Of a DNA stretch of 64,000 nt, positions 52,033 through 61,525 are shown one piece after another (within the stretch, counting starts at the first letter, position 1; the number at the start of each line of letters is the position of its first letter). Location of the stretch: contig CALESQ010000043.1 of the NCBI GenBank assembly GCA_937907455.1, forward strand, positions 5,277 to 69,276, read 5' to 3'. A model generated the notes under the pieces. It did no database searches and was not told the origin of the DNA. It saw only the letters and a program-made list of their open reading frames with translations. The position numbers and the translations under genes were made by a program. The DNA is from an uncultured Caldilineales bacterium (lineage in GTDB: Bacteria > Chloroflexota > Anaerolineae > JAAEKA01).

Positions 52033-53412
52033 TTACGTGCTGGTTGCGTCAACAACATGATCAAGGAGGTTAGCAAGTTGCTTTGTCACCATCCGCCTAT
52101 CATACTGGCTGATGTACTCCGCGTCTGGATGATAGAACTGTCTCCGAAAACTGTCATAGTCCTGTGCTATTTGTCCTAGGATCTGTGCTAGCCGTACAAT
52201 GTTATCCGGATCAATCGCACATCCGATCCCACTACGATGTATTAGATCTGCTCCCACTCCGGAAGCTATGGCAAGCGCTGGAACGCCTGTCGCCATGTAC
52301 TCATATACTTTACCTGATGAGGCTTCAGGGCCCCCGCGCAACAGTAGCAGAAGCACGTCAGCCGCCTTCATCAATGCTATGGCATCGGGGTGAGGTATAC
52401 GCTCCAGATCCAGGGAAAACAAATGGGAAAACGCTGAGTTTCTGATCGCTTGCACATCCGCAGGATGTATATGACCCACAAAATGAAAAAAGAGCCGCTC
52501 AACAAGGTTTTCGTTGTATCGCAATTGTTCGAGGGCCGCAAGTAACGGTAGGATAACCCCTTGATAGGCCTGCCCAGGATGCAGGAATGTAATACGGTGT
52601 CGTTCTCGCACAGGCATGTCGCCAACATCCACGTATCCATCAACGAAATCATCGCGATCAAAACCGTTGGGAATTGTCAAGAAAGGTTTGGCTCGGTCTT
52701 TTTGAAATACCTTTTCCTTAAGCATGTCCAATACAGGTTCGGTCACGGACACTACCGCTGCGGCGTGTTGCAGCACTCTGTTCTCTGCGAGCCGGTCGAA
52801 TCGATGTCGTAGCCCGGTGTTATGATAAGTAAATGAGTTATCCGTCCACGGATCGCGTGCATCACATATCCATGGCCGTCCGGTTAGCTCTTGTAGCAAG
52901 GCGCCCGCTAAGGCAGGAGACCACGGAGGGGAAGTCGTAAGAATTGCATCTATGTTCTCCTGCCTGATGATTCTACGAGCAAGCGGCACAATCCGCAGAG
53001 ACCAATACAGCTTATCGTCGATAAGGGGGTTCTCCACCAGGGTCAATGGCGACAGGATGGCTCGACGCAGGCGTTTAGCCAACGACAAGCCTGGTGACGT
53101 TGCGCGTCCAGGTGCGAACCCAAATGATTCAGCCGGACCTAGGCCAGGCACGGACTGCCAGCCCACGAATTTCGCCAGGCGTTTCACGGGCTGGGGTCGG
53201 GGTGTGGACACACGCCAAACTGGCACAACTGAGGGTATATCGGCAAGCAGAGTTGTATCCGTTCCCTGCACTTCGTCCTGATCGGCAGCAATCACATAGG
53301 GCTGCCAGCCAAACTGCGGAAGATACTTGACGAATTTCGCTGGACGCTGGACTCCACTGCCGCCGATGGGTGGAAAATGATAGGCGATGAAAAGGACCTT
53401 ACGCGTTTTCAT
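52033..53412 (-). CDS. Glycosyltransferase family 4
   Basis: A 459-residue protein starting KVLFIAYHFPPIGGSGVQRP, a signature of a GT4 subgroup in exopolysaccharide clusters. It continues with DAILTTSPPWSPALAGALLQ, ICDARDPWTDN and the donor region GKVYEYMATGVPALAIASGV. It overlaps the downstream gene's coordinates by one base at 53412 and is co-directional with its neighbours. Confidence 0.88.
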   Translation of the reverse strand: MKTRKVLFIAYHFPPIGGSGVQRPAKFVKYLPQFGWQPYVIAADQDEVQGTDTTLLADIPSVVPVWRVSTPRPQPVKRLAKFVGWQSVPGLGPAESFGFAPGRATSPGLSLAKRLRRAILSPLTLVENPLIDDKLYWSLRIVPLARRIIRQENIDAILTTSPPWSPALAGALLQELTGRPWICDARDPWTDNSFTYHNTGLRHRFDRLAENRVLQHAAAVVSVTEPVLDMLKEKVFQKDRAKPFLTIPNGFDRDDFVDGYVDVGDMPVRERHRITFLHPGQAYQGVILPLLAALEQLRYNENLVERLFFHFVGHIHPADVQAIRNSAFSHLFSLDLERIPHPDAIALMKAADVLLLLLRGGPEASSGKVYEYMATGVPALAIASGVGADLIHRSGIGCAIDPDNIVRLAQILGQIAQDYDSFRRQFYHPDAEYISQYDRRMVTKQLANLLDHVVDATST

Positions 53413-54404
53413 CAGACGGCCATTCGCTCAATCTGTTCAACAACTTCCTGCACCATGCGTCTTTCATCAAATTGGGCTTCTGCTACGGCACGCATGCTTT
53501 GCTGCAAGGAAATCCGATCGTTATCGTGCAGACTTGCATAGTTTAAGAGTTTGCTGCGTAAGTCACGAGATGTCATAAAGATGTTCTCAGCAGGCAGAAC
53601 CTCCTCAGCTCCTCCCCAAAAATGACTGAGACAGAAGCATCCACTGGCCATTGCTTCCAGCAAAGCAACCTGCTGCCCCTCCCAATAGCTATTGGAAATA
53701 AAGATATCTATATTGTCATGCCACCTATTTATATTCTGTTGATAGCCACGCAAAGTAACAGCATCCTGAAGTCCTAACTTATCAATCATTGATTGCATAG
53801 CCCAGAAATAACGAAGTGCATCCTCCTTCCCAGCACCTCCTACTACGTCCAAGACAAACGGATAGCCATCCTGGCGCAACTCGGCCACCGTCAGAATGGC
53901 TTCATATACACGTTTAACCGGCAAGAGCGAGCATAACATGCCCAGGCGATGTTGATACTGCCGTTGCACAACGCGAAACCGGTCCAGATTGACGCCGTAG
54001 GGAATGACCACTACCGATTTTGGAGGCGTCTTTGCGACTGCGAGCAATTGGCGCTTAATATGATGAGATGGGACAATTACTACGTCAACGCGTGACCAAT
54101 CCACCATGGATGCCGTGATGGCGAGTTCAATAGAGTGCAGGCGACAAATGATCGGACAGCTTTTCCGCATATGACTGGCCTTAACCAGCAAGGCACCTGC
54201 CCATTCAAACACAACTACTGCCCGATTGCGCAGGAACTGAGCAAGTTGTATGTCTAAAAGGGCTTTGTTGGCAGACAATCCAATAACCGGCGCGCGTATG
54301 AAGCGAGGTGCGAAAACAGTAACTTCCTGTCTCTTTCGCAGTTCATCTTCAATTGGTCTGAAAAACTGAGGATCATCCTCGAATATAATCCCAATGTCGG
54401 ACAT
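53412..54404 (-). CDS. Glycosyltransferase family 4
   Basis: A 330-residue GT-B protein, shorter than its neighbours because the N-terminal domain is compact (SDIGIIFEDDPQFFRPIEDE). The donor domain has RLGMLCSLLPVKRVYEAIL, DIFISNSYWEGQQVALLEAM and GCFCLSHFWGGAEEVLPAEN. The ribosome site lies in the 44-nt gap after the BNR-repeat gene. Confidence 0.85.
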   Translation of the reverse strand: MSDIGIIFEDDPQFFRPIEDELRKRQEVTVFAPRFIRAPVIGLSANKALLDIQLAQFLRNRAVVVFEWAGALLVKASHMRKSCPIICRLHSIELAITASMVDWSRVDVVIVPSHHIKRQLLAVAKTPPKSVVVIPYGVNLDRFRVVQRQYQHRLGMLCSLLPVKRVYEAILTVAELRQDGYPFVLDVVGGAGKEDALRYFWAMQSMIDKLGLQDAVTLRGYQQNINRWHDNIDIFISNSYWEGQQVALLEAMASGCFCLSHFWGGAEEVLPAENIFMTSRDLRSKLLNYASLHDNDRISLQQSMRAVAEAQFDERRMVQEVVEQIERMAV

Positions 54405-54448
54405 TTACTATCTCTCTTTTCGATTCACGTGCTGTCTTGATATTCCTC

Positions 54449-55951
54449 TCAGCGCTGGCGCGAGCGCCTCAATTTAATCAGCACCACTCCACCCACAACT
54501 ACCAGGGCTGGTAAGACGCTGATTATTAGAATGGTTGAACCACTTATGGTCATGTGCTGCGCATCACCTGCGCCCGAAGTACCAGATATACCACTGGCTA
54601 ATGCAGAACTTATTGCCAATTCGGTTGTCGGTGATGACATAGTACGTGAGATCGATGGCGTATCGGCAGGCTGAAGTTCTGCTACGCTATCCGCCGTTTG
54701 TGTGGGCACTAATACAGTGCCTTCCATCGCTGTCACTAGCGTGGCAGGAGCGCCCGTATCGTACGAGCTGTACCAAATGTCCGCGCTATCGTATTCTATC
54801 CAGACTGCGTGGATTACATGCCCTAAAGATATCGCAGCAGACGGCCCTTGTGAGTCCGGTAGGTCTCCAGAAATGACCAGTGCGGAGTTCCACCCGCGAT
54901 CATCTAATGCAGAATACCAAATTGAGTCCTGGCGTCCCAGACCTATGCCAGCACAGATCAAGTGAATTTTCGCGCCGTTATCCTGTAGCATGGTAGGAGG
55001 GCCAGCGTACCCGCTTGCCAGGGAAATCGTGATGCTGTCGCTCCAATTCTCCCCGCCATCTGACGACCAACGATGGTACCGCCCACCAGCCATTAAGTTA
55101 CCAATCCAGACCAAATGCAGCTTATCGTCGGCATCGACAAACAACTCGCTTGCGCCATAACCCAGACCTGGCGCAACTTCCTCCACCATAGGCCAACTTT
55201 GTCCTTCATCAATCGATCGACTAAACCATACACCTGCCGGCGCCCAATTCGTTTCCTCTGCGTGCCTGGTCCAGGAAACAAAGATGCGCCCTGCTGCGTC
55301 AACTGCCGTACTCACGAGGCCGAAAGCGAAATCCGTCTGAGTGTTAAGAGCTACGACCACAGGAACCGACCAGTTTTCTCCGGTATCATCTGCATGCAAG
55401 GTTATGATCTCCTCGGCATTTCGCACATACGCTACGTAATACTTGCCGGATTGATCAAGCGCCAGGTCGGCGCCATGGATAGATGCATTAGATTCCAGCG
55501 ACACGGTGATCCATGCTTGGGCCGATCTTGCGTCTGTGACATCGGCCAAGCTAATGTTCAACTGATTGTTCTGGCTCCAGAGCAATACCAGCCTGTTGTG
55601 TCGATCAACTGTCAACGCGTGAGGCACAGCACCATCACCATTGCCGACCGCCAAAATATCGTAAGAATCCGACCATGTCCCGTCAATGAGGCGTCTGTAG
55701 TACACAGTATCAGGGCTGTTAGAGTCGTTCTCCTGACTGGACTCACCCCAGACCACATGAACATTGCCCACCAAGTCGGACACAACTAACGGAGAGGTAG
55801 AATACGACTGGCTATTGGAGAGATTGATCGGCTGCGTCCAGACACCCAGTGTCGCAGCTTCCCTAACTGAAAGCTGCGAGAAGAACGTCAGGAAGGGAAA
55901 CAGGACTACGCTTAGAAGACAGATATGAGGAATACAGATTCGGGTTTTCAC
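54449..55951 (-). CDS. Secreted, membrane-anchored BNR/Asp-box beta-propeller protein
   Basis: A 500-residue exported protein with a signal peptide (MKTRICIPHICLLSVVLFPF...) and a C-terminal membrane helix with the basic tail KLRRSRQR. Between them are repeated Asp-box-type turns (SIDEGQSWP, SSDGGENWSDS, DDTGENWSVP) typical of six-bladed sialidase-like propellers. No sialidase catalytic Arg triad or FRIP motif is evident, so I do not call it a sialidase. It could bind or trim the polysaccharide at the cell surface. The following intergenic stretch 55952-56243 holds nothing recognisable. Confidence 0.78.
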   Translation of the reverse strand: MKTRICIPHICLLSVVLFPFLTFFSQLSVREAATLGVWTQPINLSNSQSYSTSPLVVSDLVGNVHVVWGESSQENDSNSPDTVYYRRLIDGTWSDSYDILAVGNGDGAVPHALTVDRHNRLVLLWSQNNQLNISLADVTDARSAQAWITVSLESNASIHGADLALDQSGKYYVAYVRNAEEIITLHADDTGENWSVPVVVALNTQTDFAFGLVSTAVDAAGRIFVSWTRHAEETNWAPAGVWFSRSIDEGQSWPMVEEVAPGLGYGASELFVDADDKLHLVWIGNLMAGGRYHRWSSDGGENWSDSITISLASGYAGPPTMLQDNGAKIHLICAGIGLGRQDSIWYSALDDRGWNSALVISGDLPDSQGPSAAISLGHVIHAVWIEYDSADIWYSSYDTGAPATLVTAMEGTVLVPTQTADSVAELQPADTPSISRTMSSPTTELAISSALASGISGTSGAGDAQHMTISGSTILIISVLPALVVVGGVVLIKLRRSRQR

Positions 55952-56243
55952 GCTATTAGTATACCTTCAAAGTCGTTGGTGCTACCAATACGAGTTGTCT
56001 TTGCAGAATACCTCACCCCCGGTACTTTCCGGGCGATGATTGAGATGTCTGGAGGCAATGGTACAAGAAAAGTAACCCAGTGAAGCAGCATCATAGTAAC
56101 TTTGTGTGGTTAAGTGGTCGCAGGCCAGATTCTGATTCAACTACTGGCTCACGCGTTGACAGCCGTCACATGGAAAAGCATGAGCACATTTTCAATCAAG
56201 ACCATGAGACTCAATTCAAAACGTAGTTCAGCCAATGTCTCTT

Positions 56244-57533
56244 CTACGCATTCGGTTTCGTGGGGTTCACTGCAGGTTCATTGGCCTGATTCACGCGGAA
56301 GATATCGAAATCACAGGATATGTAACCTTCCGTGCTCATGCCGAGACCCTCGTTCACGACCTCAACAACCTCAATGTTGAATGCATCTGGAATGAAATCA
56401 AAAACCTCTCCATTGTAATTACCCATCCACAGGCCAAGAATGTAGTTCCCAGGCTTAAGATATAGTTGATTCATTCTCACGCAGTAATAGTTCGACCCAG
56501 CGGTCACCTGAATCGTTTTGCCCAATCCGACAATATCTGCATTCACCAGCTTCACGCCAAGGCCATCGTAAATAATGACCGAGAGTGTTCCAATCTCTCG
56601 ACTGATGTCTGATTGGATATTCATGAAAAAGCTAGCAGGGCCATTGGGATAGAGACTATTGCTGTAGCCCTCATCAGAACTGGTAAACCAGATGGACCTA
56701 AACTGTACTTTACCGCTGCCGCTTCTCGAACAGCCGGTGAGGTTGATCCACTCACCGGCTGGCGCACCGGAGGATTTAGGAAGATACATGTCCACAATAC
56801 GCTTGGTCGCTCCGGCAGCAGAGAGTCTTCCACCCTTTAGCAGCACTGACGTCGGACAGAGTCTTTGTACGGCGTTCATGTTGTGACTGACAAATAAGAC
56901 AGTTCTGCCCGCCTTGGCTACATCGTCCATCTTTCCCAGGCATTTCTTTTGAAATGCTGCGTCACCCACCGACAATACTTCATCCACTAGAAGGATTTCC
57001 GGCTCCAGGTGGGCCGCTACGGCAAAGGCCAGACGCACGTACATGCCACTACTGTAACGTTTGACGGGCGTGTCTAGGAAGCGTTCAATCTCGGCGAAGG
57101 CTACGATCTCGTCGAAACAGCGATCGATTTCGCGACGACGCATGCCTAAGATCGCGCCGTTCAAAAATATGTTTTCACGCCCGGTCAGTTCGGGGTGAAA
57201 GCCTGTCCCCACCTCGAGCAAAGAACCAATTCTGCCGTGGATTTCAGCAGCGCCGCTGGTCGGCTCCGTAATGCGGGAGAGGATTTTCAAGAGCGTACTC
57301 TTGCCGGCACCGTTGCGACCAATGATACCTATGACCTCACCACGCTTAACTTCAAAAGAAACGTCCTTAAGTGCCCAGAGATCGTTGGAAGAAGCAGACG
57401 GCGATTTTGCCGATCGGCTGGCGCGTTGAAAGAGTCCTACCACTGAGTCGCGCAGGGTGTCATGACGCTGATCAGCGGCGCCGAGGTGATAGAGTTTCGA
57501 GAGGTTTTCGATCCGGATAGCGATGTCAGACAT
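56244..57533 (-). CDS. wzt: Polysaccharide ABC exporter ATPase with Wzt C-terminal domain
   Basis: A 429-residue ATPase: Walker A IGRNGAGKSTLLKI near residue 72, signature VKRYSSGMYVRLAFAVAAHL, Walker B EILLVDEVLSVGD and FVSHNM as the switch His. Residues about 250-429 form a Wzt-C-like beta-sandwich that in related exporters recognises the terminal modification of the glycan. Its permease partner is 5.5 kb upstream at 63045-63908 rather than adjacent; a decayed copy of the ATPase lies next to the permease. Confidence 0.93.
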   Translation of the reverse strand: MSDIAIRIENLSKLYHLGAADQRHDTLRDSVVGLFQRASRSAKSPSASSNDLWALKDVSFEVKRGEVIGIIGRNGAGKSTLLKILSRITEPTSGAAEIHGRIGSLLEVGTGFHPELTGRENIFLNGAILGMRRREIDRCFDEIVAFAEIERFLDTPVKRYSSGMYVRLAFAVAAHLEPEILLVDEVLSVGDAAFQKKCLGKMDDVAKAGRTVLFVSHNMNAVQRLCPTSVLLKGGRLSAAGATKRIVDMYLPKSSGAPAGEWINLTGCSRSGSGKVQFRSIWFTSSDEGYSNSLYPNGPASFFMNIQSDISREIGTLSVIIYDGLGVKLVNADIVGLGKTIQVTAGSNYYCVRMNQLYLKPGNYILGLWMGNYNGEVFDFIPDAFNIEVVEVVNEGLGMSTEGYISCDFDIFRVNQANEPAVNPTKPNA

Positions 57534-57730
57534 GATCTTGGCCGTAGAGATGAGATCTACCGAGATGATGTTCTCAGGATTGGTGATAGCGGACTTGTGT
57601 TGAGCCAGCCTGTTGTGAGAAAGTGGACAACCTTATCGAATTCCGCTTGTTCGATGTGGGACGCACCTAATACCAGATAAGAGTCACTGCTGGAGAATAG
57701 CTGTTCAGTCACGGGGCGTTTTGGCGGAAC
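57534..57730 (-). other. Short open stretch without start codon between GT39 and wzt
   Basis: One minus-strand frame stays open from about 57727 to a TAG near 57554 and reads ...VTEQLFSSSDSYLVL...IEQAEFDKVVHFLTTGW. It has no ATG or strong ribosome site. It may be the remnant of a gene disrupted during cluster rearrangement; I cannot name the family. Confidence 0.3.
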
Positions 57731-59401
57731 CTAGTCATAGACTTGATAGACGCGAACCAGCTCGCTTTCGTCCATGTAGACAAGTTGAAAACGCTCCGGT
57801 TCTTGTTCTAAGGCAGGGATGATCTCGGTACGGAAATAGTCTTGCCAACTGAAGGGCGTACCTGAAACAAGATCAGGTTCGATGAGCAGGTAATCAACGT
57901 TGAACAGATCAAGCGACTCGTAGAATCGCTGTAGGCTTGTTGTTTCAGTAAGACTATACAACTCTGGACTTAGCTTGTACCTCTGGCCATCTCCGCCGTC
58001 GGGATATGGAACAGTCGTACGTTGACTATAGATATAGGTCACGCGCGGTACCGGCGCCATGACAACAGCATCAATTGGAACATTCGTTGCCAGCCATGAA
58101 GGGCCAACAGCTACGTCGGGAATTCGGTTTCGCACCGGATTGATTACGGCTTGAACGTCTCTGGCCAGATGAAGACTAATCAAAGCGAACAATCCGAAGC
58201 CGATAAATGCTGGAGCTAATCGAGGAATGCGCAGCCTATTGGCGATCCAAGATGCAATAATCTTGACGCCCACTGTCAAATAGAGTATCAGCAAGGGCGT
58301 CAATGGGACCCAATAGCGACTATCTTGCGGACCCAGAGTAAGAATCACCAAATAGATCGGTACATAATATTCCGCCACGGAGGCTTTGCTTCTGGCTTGC
58401 GCTAGATACCCGGTGATCAATATGGCAAGAACAATACCACCTGCAATGAAAGATAGAGGCGCCAATCCTATCTTGCCGAGCACCTCCAGCACCTTCGGGC
58501 CGAAGAGCAAAGGGATCAAGAAGTCGGGGAGATTTTGGACCCATTGGGCGACAGCCTTTGATGGCAGGTCATGCGCCAATTCTTGCAGGAAGGGAATCAC
58601 CGTGGCCGAGCTTAGGCCATAAGAAGCTCCGGCGCCACCCAAAGCGTTGTTGCGTGCTGACCAAAATACATATCCCAACGAAAAAGGAGCAATGACACAA
58701 AATAGCCCGCGCCAATTCCTCCTGAAAGTATACCAAAGCACAAGCGCCGCCACCAGCGCGATGCCCCACGCGCGCACAAAATAGGCAGTTGTTGCCAGAA
58801 GGCCAATCGCAAAGTAGATGGGCATAGTAGTCTTTGCTCGTCCCATTTGGCGAGCCACCAGGACGATTACGGACATGGAGAGGAAAGTATATAGTGCCTC
58901 TTGCATCACCAGCGTACTAAATCTGACAAATGCAACGTGGACAGCCAAGAATAGAGGAAGCAGCCGACTCCATGGTTCATCAAGTCGCCGTTGATAGTAA
59001 TTGACGCATAAGATCACAGTCCCCACAGAAGCTACCAGCGATAACAACTGCATGGGAATAAAGTTATCCTGGTATAGCATCCTGATTAGAGCCAGCAAGA
59101 GTGGGAATCCTGGAGGGATAAGAGTCTCTGGATTCAAGAAGGGCGTCCATGGACGCACATACCCCTGCCCGTTGGCCAAAGCAGTCCCCAACGCAATGTA
59201 CCAGGCGTCGTCGTAATAGGAGCCTGTCTGGAACGTGTTGAGTTGAGACAAGCCCAATAGGACAATTGCCAACACTGGCAATGCCCAGGCAGCCATAGAA
59301 CAAATTCTTTGGCGCGATAGTCTCGGCCAGAGGTTCAACGGGGAAGAGCGTGTATCAGATTGCGTCTTGTTCTGCATTGGGTTGAGTTTCTGCAGTCTCA
59401 T
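57731..59401 (-). CDS. GT39/ArnT-like membrane glycosyltransferase
   Basis: A 556-residue protein with about 12 membrane helices and a soluble C-terminus. The acidic pair of the superfamily is in GSYYDDAWYIALGTALANGQ near residue 62-81, followed by NPETLIPPGFPLLLALIRML. It should use a polyprenyl-phosphate-linked sugar on the outer face. The start overlaps the DUF2304 gene; an ATG 8 codons further in (59377) is equally likely. It fits as the transferase end of an ArnC-ArnE-ArnT-like module with the three genes upstream. Confidence 0.87.
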   Translation of the reverse strand: MRLQKLNPMQNKTQSDTRSSPLNLWPRLSRQRICSMAAWALPVLAIVLLGLSQLNTFQTGSYYDDAWYIALGTALANGQGYVRPWTPFLNPETLIPPGFPLLLALIRMLYQDNFIPMQLLSLVASVGTVILCVNYYQRRLDEPWSRLLPLFLAVHVAFVRFSTLVMQEALYTFLSMSVIVLVARQMGRAKTTMPIYFAIGLLATTAYFVRAWGIALVAALVLWYTFRRNWRGLFCVIAPFSLGYVFWSARNNALGGAGASYGLSSATVIPFLQELAHDLPSKAVAQWVQNLPDFLIPLLFGPKVLEVLGKIGLAPLSFIAGGIVLAILITGYLAQARSKASVAEYYVPIYLVILTLGPQDSRYWVPLTPLLILYLTVGVKIIASWIANRLRIPRLAPAFIGFGLFALISLHLARDVQAVINPVRNRIPDVAVGPSWLATNVPIDAVVMAPVPRVTYIYSQRTTVPYPDGGDGQRYKLSPELYSLTETTSLQRFYESLDLFNVDYLLIEPDLVSGTPFSWQDYFRTEIIPALEQEPERFQLVYMDESELVRVYQVYD

Positions 59402-59744
59402 CAGAGTGAATCTGACGAAGCTTCCAGTCCAGCAGGCCGATTCGTTGAGCCAGCTTCTTGTTCTCTTGCGAGAGGCGAGAAATCACTACTGAAAATTGCA
59501 GCAATATGATCAATAAGAAACCAAAACCTACGACAAATAACGCAGTTGGCGGATAGAAAATCCCGACCAGGTGCGCTAAGACATCAAGCAAGTCGCGCCA
59601 CATGGAAAGGATGAGCAATGCAAGCGCGGTTAACAACCACAGTAGCGCATAGCCTGCACCTAGCTGCTTGCGACGCACCAGTTCCAATATACTGACTAGA
59701 AGAGTCAGTGATCCGAGAATAGCGACAAGTTCAACGCGGGCCAT
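59355..59744 (-). CDS. DUF2304-family membrane protein
   Basis: A 129-residue protein with three predicted membrane helices (ELVAILGSLTLLVSILELV; YALLWLLTALALLILSMW; ALFVVGFGFLLIILLQFSVV) and a charged coiled C-terminus (RLSQENKKLAQRIGLLDWKL). This matches DUF2304, a family that accompanies DPM1-like GT2 enzymes and may help present the polyprenyl-phosphate acceptor. The ATG at 59744 follows GAGGAT and overlaps the GT2 gene by 14 nt. Its function is not established. Confidence 0.85.
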   Translation of the reverse strand: MARVELVAILGSLTLLVSILELVRRKQLGAGYALLWLLTALALLILSMWRDLLDVLAHLVGIFYPPTALFVVGFGFLLIILLQFSVVISRLSQENKKLAQRIGLLDWKLRQIHSDETAETQPNAEQDAI

Positions 59745-60495
59745 CGTGATAAATCCTCTTCGGCGGCGGCTGCAAGAGACCAATCAACAAGGCAAGCGAC
59801 ACTTTAAACACGTAGTATACCGAACGAAACAGGGTGATAGACGATTGGCCGGCAACACGCGGGCGCATGGTTACGGGAACTTCCTTTACACGAAAACCGG
59901 CACGGCATAAGAGAACCAATCCCTCGATCTCAGGGTAATCTGAGGGAAGATGTTGTGCGAGGAATTGGACTGCGGCCCGATTTGCCGCTTGGAAACCTGA
60001 AGTTGTATCAGTGAATCGCTGCCCAGTAATCAATGACACCATTGCTGCAAATACCTTGACGCCGATCGATCGCGACCAAGACACTCTAAACTTACGCCCC
60101 TGCAAGTAGCGCGAACCGACGATAACGTCAGCTTGTCCTAATATCAACGGGTCTAGCAGAGCGCTCAATTGTGTTGGGTTGTGCTGACCATCTCCGTCCA
60201 ATCTAACTGCAAAGTCGTATTCCATTTCACTTGCGAACAGGTAACCCGTTTGCACCGCTCCACCAATCCCTAAGTTGTAGGGAAGAATGATTACACTAGC
60301 TTGGGCAGCTTGGGCTACTTGGGCAGAGTTATCAGTGGATCCATCGTCAATCACTACTACTTCGACGCCTGGTATGGATTTATCAACTTCTCGAATGACT
60401 GCTTCAACACATGCCGCTTCGTTGAAAACAGGGACAATTGCTACTATTTTATGAGCATAGTGGTTATTGCGTTCTGTCATTGTACAATTAACCAC
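59731..60495 (-). CDS. Polyprenyl-phosphate sugar synthase, DPM1/ArnC-like GT2
   Basis: A 254-residue GT2 enzyme: HKIVAIVPVFNEAACVEAVI, VVVIDDGSTDNSAQVAQAAQ, NLGIGGAVQTGY, the DxD motif FAVRLDGDGQHNP and VIVGSRYLQGRKF. These are the hallmarks of dolichol/undecaprenyl-phosphate mannosyl- or glucosyltransferases, which load a sugar on the carrier on the cytoplasmic face. The frame starts with GTG at 60495 (after GGAAG) or ATG at 60480. It starts 4 nt after the small EamA-like protein. Confidence 0.9.
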   Translation of the reverse strand: MVNCTMTERNNHYAHKIVAIVPVFNEAACVEAVIREVDKSIPGVEVVVIDDGSTDNSAQVAQAAQASVIILPYNLGIGGAVQTGYLFASEMEYDFAVRLDGDGQHNPTQLSALLDPLILGQADVIVGSRYLQGRKFRVSWSRSIGVKVFAAMVSLITGQRFTDTTSGFQAANRAAVQFLAQHLPSDYPEIEGLVLLCRAGFRVKEVPVTMRPRVAGQSSITLFRSVYYVFKVSLALLIGLLQPPPKRIYHDGPR

Positions 60496-60499
60496 AATT

Positions 60500-60877
60500 T
60501 CAGCTTCTTCCTACAACAATCATGCCAATAGCAATAATTGCAATACCAATGATGCGGGTACCAGTTACAGGTTCGTTTAGAAACAATCCTCCAATTATGG
60601 GCAGTATCAAAAATCCTAGAGCACCTAGAATTGGTACAGCCACCGTCAAATCTGTTTTTGAAAGAGCAAAGAGATAAAGAACTCCTCCTAATCCGGCAAA
60701 TACGAAGCCAAGCATGATATTAGCGTTTTTCAGAATGGCAGCAAAGACATTGAAAGGATCGTGTATCGCATCTGCCCAACTCAGAATGCCAATGGAAGAA
60801 ACCCCGCGTTTCATTAGCACTTGACCGAAGTAAGACAATGCTATTACTGGGACAAACTGGATAATTTCTTTCAACAT
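60500..60877 (-). CDS. Four-helix EamA/SMR-type transporter (ArnE/ArnF-like)
   Basis: A 125-residue protein with four membrane helices and the DMT end motif (VAVPILGALGFLILPIIGGL, then GTRIIGIAIIAIGMIVVG). Half-size EamA proteins beside a polyprenyl-phosphate sugar synthase are typical flippases (ArnE/ArnF). Its coupling to the ArnC-like GT2 (4-nt gap) and the GT39 three genes downstream supports this. A drug-efflux role is less likely in this context. Confidence 0.8.
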   Translation of the reverse strand: MLKEIIQFVPVIALSYFGQVLMKRGVSSIGILSWADAIHDPFNVFAAILKNANIMLGFVFAGLGGVLYLFALSKTDLTVAVPILGALGFLILPIIGGLFLNEPVTGTRIIGIAIIAIGMIVVGRS

Positions 60878-60952
60878 AGGATACAGGTTTTCCTTTTGCG
60901 AGCAACGTTGAGAGAGCTCAAGGGGTTTGAATGCTTCGTGACATGAGCATCT

Positions 60953-61525
60953 TCAAATCGGTTTGATAAGCACTGCCCTGAGTTCGCAAAAATAGAGATA
61001 CTTACCGGGCCACTTCATCATGAACGGAAAGTCGTAAATACTTGCGATTGTCAGCCCACAACCTCGAGCTAGTTCAAATATGTCCGGTGCTCGTAACATA
61101 TGAACATGTGTGGGGTCGAGCGGGAATGCTGCCTCTGTAGGCACCGAAAGGACGATTTTTCCGCCAGGCTTCAGCACGCGACTAGCTTCTTCGAGTGCCT
61201 GTCGCGGGTTAGTAAGGTGTTCTAAGATATTTGACAACAAGACACCGTCGAAGTACGCTCCAGCAAATGGTAAAGCTAACGCACTTGCCTCACAGCACTG
61301 CAGCCCTGATTTGGCGCAGTGGGCTACAACAAACTGGTTGTAATCAACTCCGATGCTTGTTGGGTATGATCGAAGAAACTCTCCAATCCCACAACCAACG
61401 TCTAGTACTTGTCCTCTGAAGTGCCTGGCAAAGTCATGAATGAAGACACGTCTTAGGAAGCGGCGAAGAGGGCTGCGATCTGCGAGATATGCGAAATACG
61501 AAAGCTTATCATGTTCATGCAACAT
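60953..61525 (-). CDS. SAM-dependent methyltransferase (class I)
   Basis: A 190-residue protein with SAM motif I GQVLDVGCGIGEFLRSYP near residue 38 and later motifs FDGVLLSNILEHLTNPRQAL and VLKPGGKIVLSVPTEA. It probably methylates a sugar or lipid intermediate. I chose the ATG at 61525, with GAGGA upstream, overlapping the GT4 stop by 11 nt; an earlier in-frame ATG at 61570 is possible. Confidence 0.85.
   Translation of the reverse strand: MLHEHDKLSYFAYLADRSPLRRFLRRVFIHDFARHFRGQVLDVGCGIGEFLRSYPTSIGVDYNQFVVAHCAKSGLQCCEASALALPFAGAYFDGVLLSNILEHLTNPRQALEEASRVLKPGGKIVLSVPTEAAFPLDPTHVHMLRAPDIFELARGCGLTIASIYDFPFMMKWPGKYLYFCELRAVLIKPI

Noticed and set aside
54449..55951. Sialidase
   Set aside because: Asp-box turns are present, but the catalytic Arg triad and FRIP motif were not found.
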